Assembly (NCBI GenBank): GCA_021789565.1
Contig: JAJYJL010000532.1
Location: 1-6,281 of the forward strand
Direction of reading: 5' to 3'
DNA length: 6,281 nt
Origin: Acidobacteriota bacterium
Lineage (GTDB): Bacteria > Acidobacteriota > Terriglobia > UBA7540
In this document: in pieces, positions 5,818 through 6,281 of the stretch
Layout: each line of letters opens with the position of its first letter
Numbering within the stretch: the stretch's first letter is position 1
Made by a program: the position numbers and the translations under genes
The notes under the pieces: model-generated
Told to the model about the DNA's origin: nothing
The model's database searches: none
What the model saw: only the letters and a program-made list of their open reading frames with translations

Positions 5818-5993
5818 ACCGCATCACTGGACATAAGCGCTACCGCACTATGGTTGAGGCGAACAATTCGCCGCGCCGATTGCGCGATTGCGCCGAAAAC
5901 ATTGCCGTTGCGCCACCGTGCCCGCGTGCTACTCGCACGTCGGGTACCCATCGCACTTACACGCCTACGTTATCACTTATCGGCGCTTCGTAA
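5814..5993 (+). CDS. Doubtful 59-codon ORF overlapping the membrane-protein stop (ATGA)
   Basis: ATG at 5814 overlaps the preceding TGA by 4 nt, a common coupled arrangement, and the frame stays open for 59 residues (MNRITGHKRYRTMVEANNSP...) to TAA at 5993. The product is Arg/Thr/Pro-rich with no motif, no membrane segment and no recognisable family. Its last 80 bases lie inside the long imperfect palindrome at 5911-6045, which alone could shape the base order. Only GGATGACGAGG-type purines stand before it as a weak RBS. It may be a real tiny protein, or chance coding beside a structured nucleic acid. Confidence 0.3.
   Translation: MNRITGHKRYRTMVEANNSPRRLRDCAENIAVAPPCPRATRTSGTHRTYTPTLSLIGAS
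5878..5893. repeat. Tandem GATTGCGC x2
   Basis: GATTGCGC occurs twice head to tail (5878-5885, 5886-5893), 18 bp before the long palindrome. A similar pair, GCTATCGC, occurs inside the palindrome's right side (6014-6021 and 6027-6034). They may be part of the same structured site or small iteron-like repeats; two copies are too few to decide. Confidence 0.4.
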
Positions 5994-6045
5994 TCGCGCT
6001 GGGTACCCGACGTGCTATCGCGGGCCGCTATCGCTCACGGTGGCG
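5911..6045. repeat. About 135-nt imperfect palindrome (nested stems of 10, 6, 16 and shorter bp)
   Basis: Pairs nest in strict order. CGCCACCGTG (5911-5920) pairs with CACGGTGGCG (6036-6045); CCCGCG (5921-5926) with CGCGGG (6019-6024); GCACGTCGGGTACCCA (5935-5950) with TGGGTACCCGACGTGC (6000-6015), 16 bp without mismatch; then CGC (5952-5954) with GCG (5996-5998), TTAC (5957-5960) with GTAA (5990-5993), and CGCC (5962-5965) with GGCG (5982-5985). About 43 base pairs form one long hairpin with small internal loops and a tip near 5966-5981. It ends 20 bp before the 47-aa gene. It could be a structured RNA in the operon, or DNA that folds when single-stranded (origin, transfer or recombination site). 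No R'/R'' core motifs of an integron attC were found. Confidence 0.7.
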
Positions 6046-6065
6046 ACCGATCTGAAAGGAGCACC

Positions 6066-6209
6066 ATGCCGAGAAAAAAGCAGACCGTTGAAGAACGTAA
6101 GTACACGGCAACCGAGGTGGGAGAACTGATCGTTGCCGCGATTAAGGCCAGTTCTTCCAAACACGAACCTCCGGCCGAGCCGGAGCCAACCGAGGATGGG
6201 GGCGAATAG
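6066..6209 (+). CDS. Small hypothetical protein, basic N-terminus and acidic C-terminus (47 aa)
   Basis: Not recognised. ATG 6066 has a good RBS (AAAGGAG, 6055-6061, 4 nt spacing); an upstream in-frame start (6012) would lie within the palindrome and lacks an RBS. The product begins with basic MPRKKQTVEERKY, has a short amphipathic helix (TATEVGELIVAAIKASSSK, about 14-32), and ends in a Pro/Glu-rich acidic tail (PPAEPEPTEDGGE, 35-47). The size and charge split fit a small element-encoded accessory or binding protein, but no function can be given. The stop TAG (6207-6209) lies within a GC hairpin that leads into the next gene's RBS, so its translation probably affects the next gene. Confidence 0.6.
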   Translation: MPRKKQTVEERKYTATEVGELIVAAIKASSSKHEPPAEPEPTEDGGE

Positions 6210-6229
6210 CCCCCTCCTTCAAAAGGAGG
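6198..6229 (+). promoter_or_regulatory. Double hairpin burying the Shine-Dalgarno of the gene at 6234
   Basis: Stem 1 is GGGGGC (6198-6203) with GCCCCC (6209-6214), 5-nt loop. Stem 2 is CCTCCTT (6213-6219) with AAGGAGG (6223-6229), 3-nt loop. Stem 2 pairs the whole Shine-Dalgarno of ATG 6234. The stems share C6213-C6214, so they compete, and stem 1 covers the stop codon of the preceding gene. This is the layout of a translational switch: ribosome position on the upstream gene decides which stem forms. No T-tract follows, so it is not a classic terminator. Inferred from sequence alone. Confidence 0.6.
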
Positions 6230-6233
6230 AACC

Positions 6234-6281
6234 ATGTTTTCCGCTTGGTACAAGTACGGGACGAATTGCGTCCTCACCTCG
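6234..6281 (+). CDS. Start of a further gene, cut by the window end (16 codons seen)
   Basis: ATG 6234 is preceded by AAGGAGG (6223-6229) at 4 nt and opens a frame, MFSAWYKYGTNCVLTS, that runs to the end of the window. Too little is visible to recognise the product. It is the next member of the same run of small genes and shares their strong RBS style. Confidence 0.55.
   Translation, partial: MFSAWYKYGTNCVLTS

Larger units (their letters stand above)
4730..6281. mobile_element. Left end of a putative tRNA-Ser-integrated genomic island or prophage (extends past the window)
   Basis: Three observations suggest an insertion. The boundary carries an isolated tRNA 3' end in the right polarity. 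Gene style changes abruptly from long metabolic genes to short, tightly overlapping genes with strong Shine-Dalgarno sequences. The first gene inside is a winged-helix protein of the excisionase-like type. Phased direct repeats lie 65-110 bp inside the boundary, where arm-type sites are often found. No integrase, structural phage gene or conjugation gene is seen in the 1.5 kb available, so the kind of element cannot be named. An old, degraded insertion is also possible. Confidence 0.5.

Noticed and set aside
5911..6045. Integron attC site
   Set aside because: Size and folding fit, but the required GTTRRRY and RYYYAAC core boxes are missing at the ends.
5911..6045. Firm call as a retron ncRNA
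   Set aside because: No reverse transcriptase in the window and no recognised branching guanosine with flanking a1/a2 arms; kept only as a possibility to check.
5854..6129. 91-codon plus-strand ORF through the palindrome and into the 47-aa gene
   Set aside because: Arg-rich out-of-frame translation of a GC-rich structured region; overlaps better-supported genes and lacks an RBS.

Overview
This window looks like a chromosomal stretch from a free-living, sugar-scavenging bacterium, followed by the first kilobase and a half of an integrated accessory element. Base composition is moderately GC-rich. The gene styles (a secreted GH27 alpha-galactosidase with a Sec signal peptide, an S1-family sulfatase tail, a RhaT-type sugar/proton symporter, a stand-alone maltokinase) resemble soil Acidobacteriota. 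That assignment is a judgement from the proteins and was not tested by any search.

Left part, all on the plus strand: the C-terminal end of a sulfatase (2-325), a secreted GH27 alpha-galactosidase (402-1568) preceded by an 11-bp hairpin, a ten-helix RhaT-family transporter (1753-2790), and a maltokinase-like kinase (2965-4593). The sulfatase, glycosidase and transporter fit a small glycan-use cluster: desulfation, release of terminal alpha-galactose, and sugar uptake. The maltokinase belongs to trehalose/maltose-1-phosphate/alpha-glucan metabolism. Its usual partners (TreS, GlgE, GlgB) are not in the window.

Boundary: positions 4730-4750 carry, on the minus strand, only the last 21 nt of a tRNA (T-loop end, T-stem, acceptor strand, discriminator G, CCA), best matching a tRNA-Ser. 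No tRNA body is attached. This is what an att site left by tyrosine-recombinase integration into a tRNA 3' end looks like. Its polarity puts the inserted DNA on the right. A perfect 14-bp palindrome sits 1 nt from the CCA side, and helically phased 10-11 bp direct repeats lie within about 110 bp on the element side.

Right part: about 400 bp of gene-free DNA with several hairpins, then a tightly packed run of small plus-strand genes with strong ribosome-binding sites. These are a winged-helix/excisionase-like protein whose natural start seems displaced by one base (5174-5449), a membrane-anchored coiled-coil protein (5449-5817), a doubtful 59-codon ORF (5814-5993), a 47-aa basic/acidic protein (6066-6209), and the start of another gene at 6234. 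Between the small genes lies a roughly 135-nt imperfect palindrome (5911-6045) that can fold on itself over most of its length. The last gene's Shine-Dalgarno is buried in a 7-bp stem. The most interesting material is the tRNA-derived boundary, the long palindrome, and the unusual translation signals on the element side.
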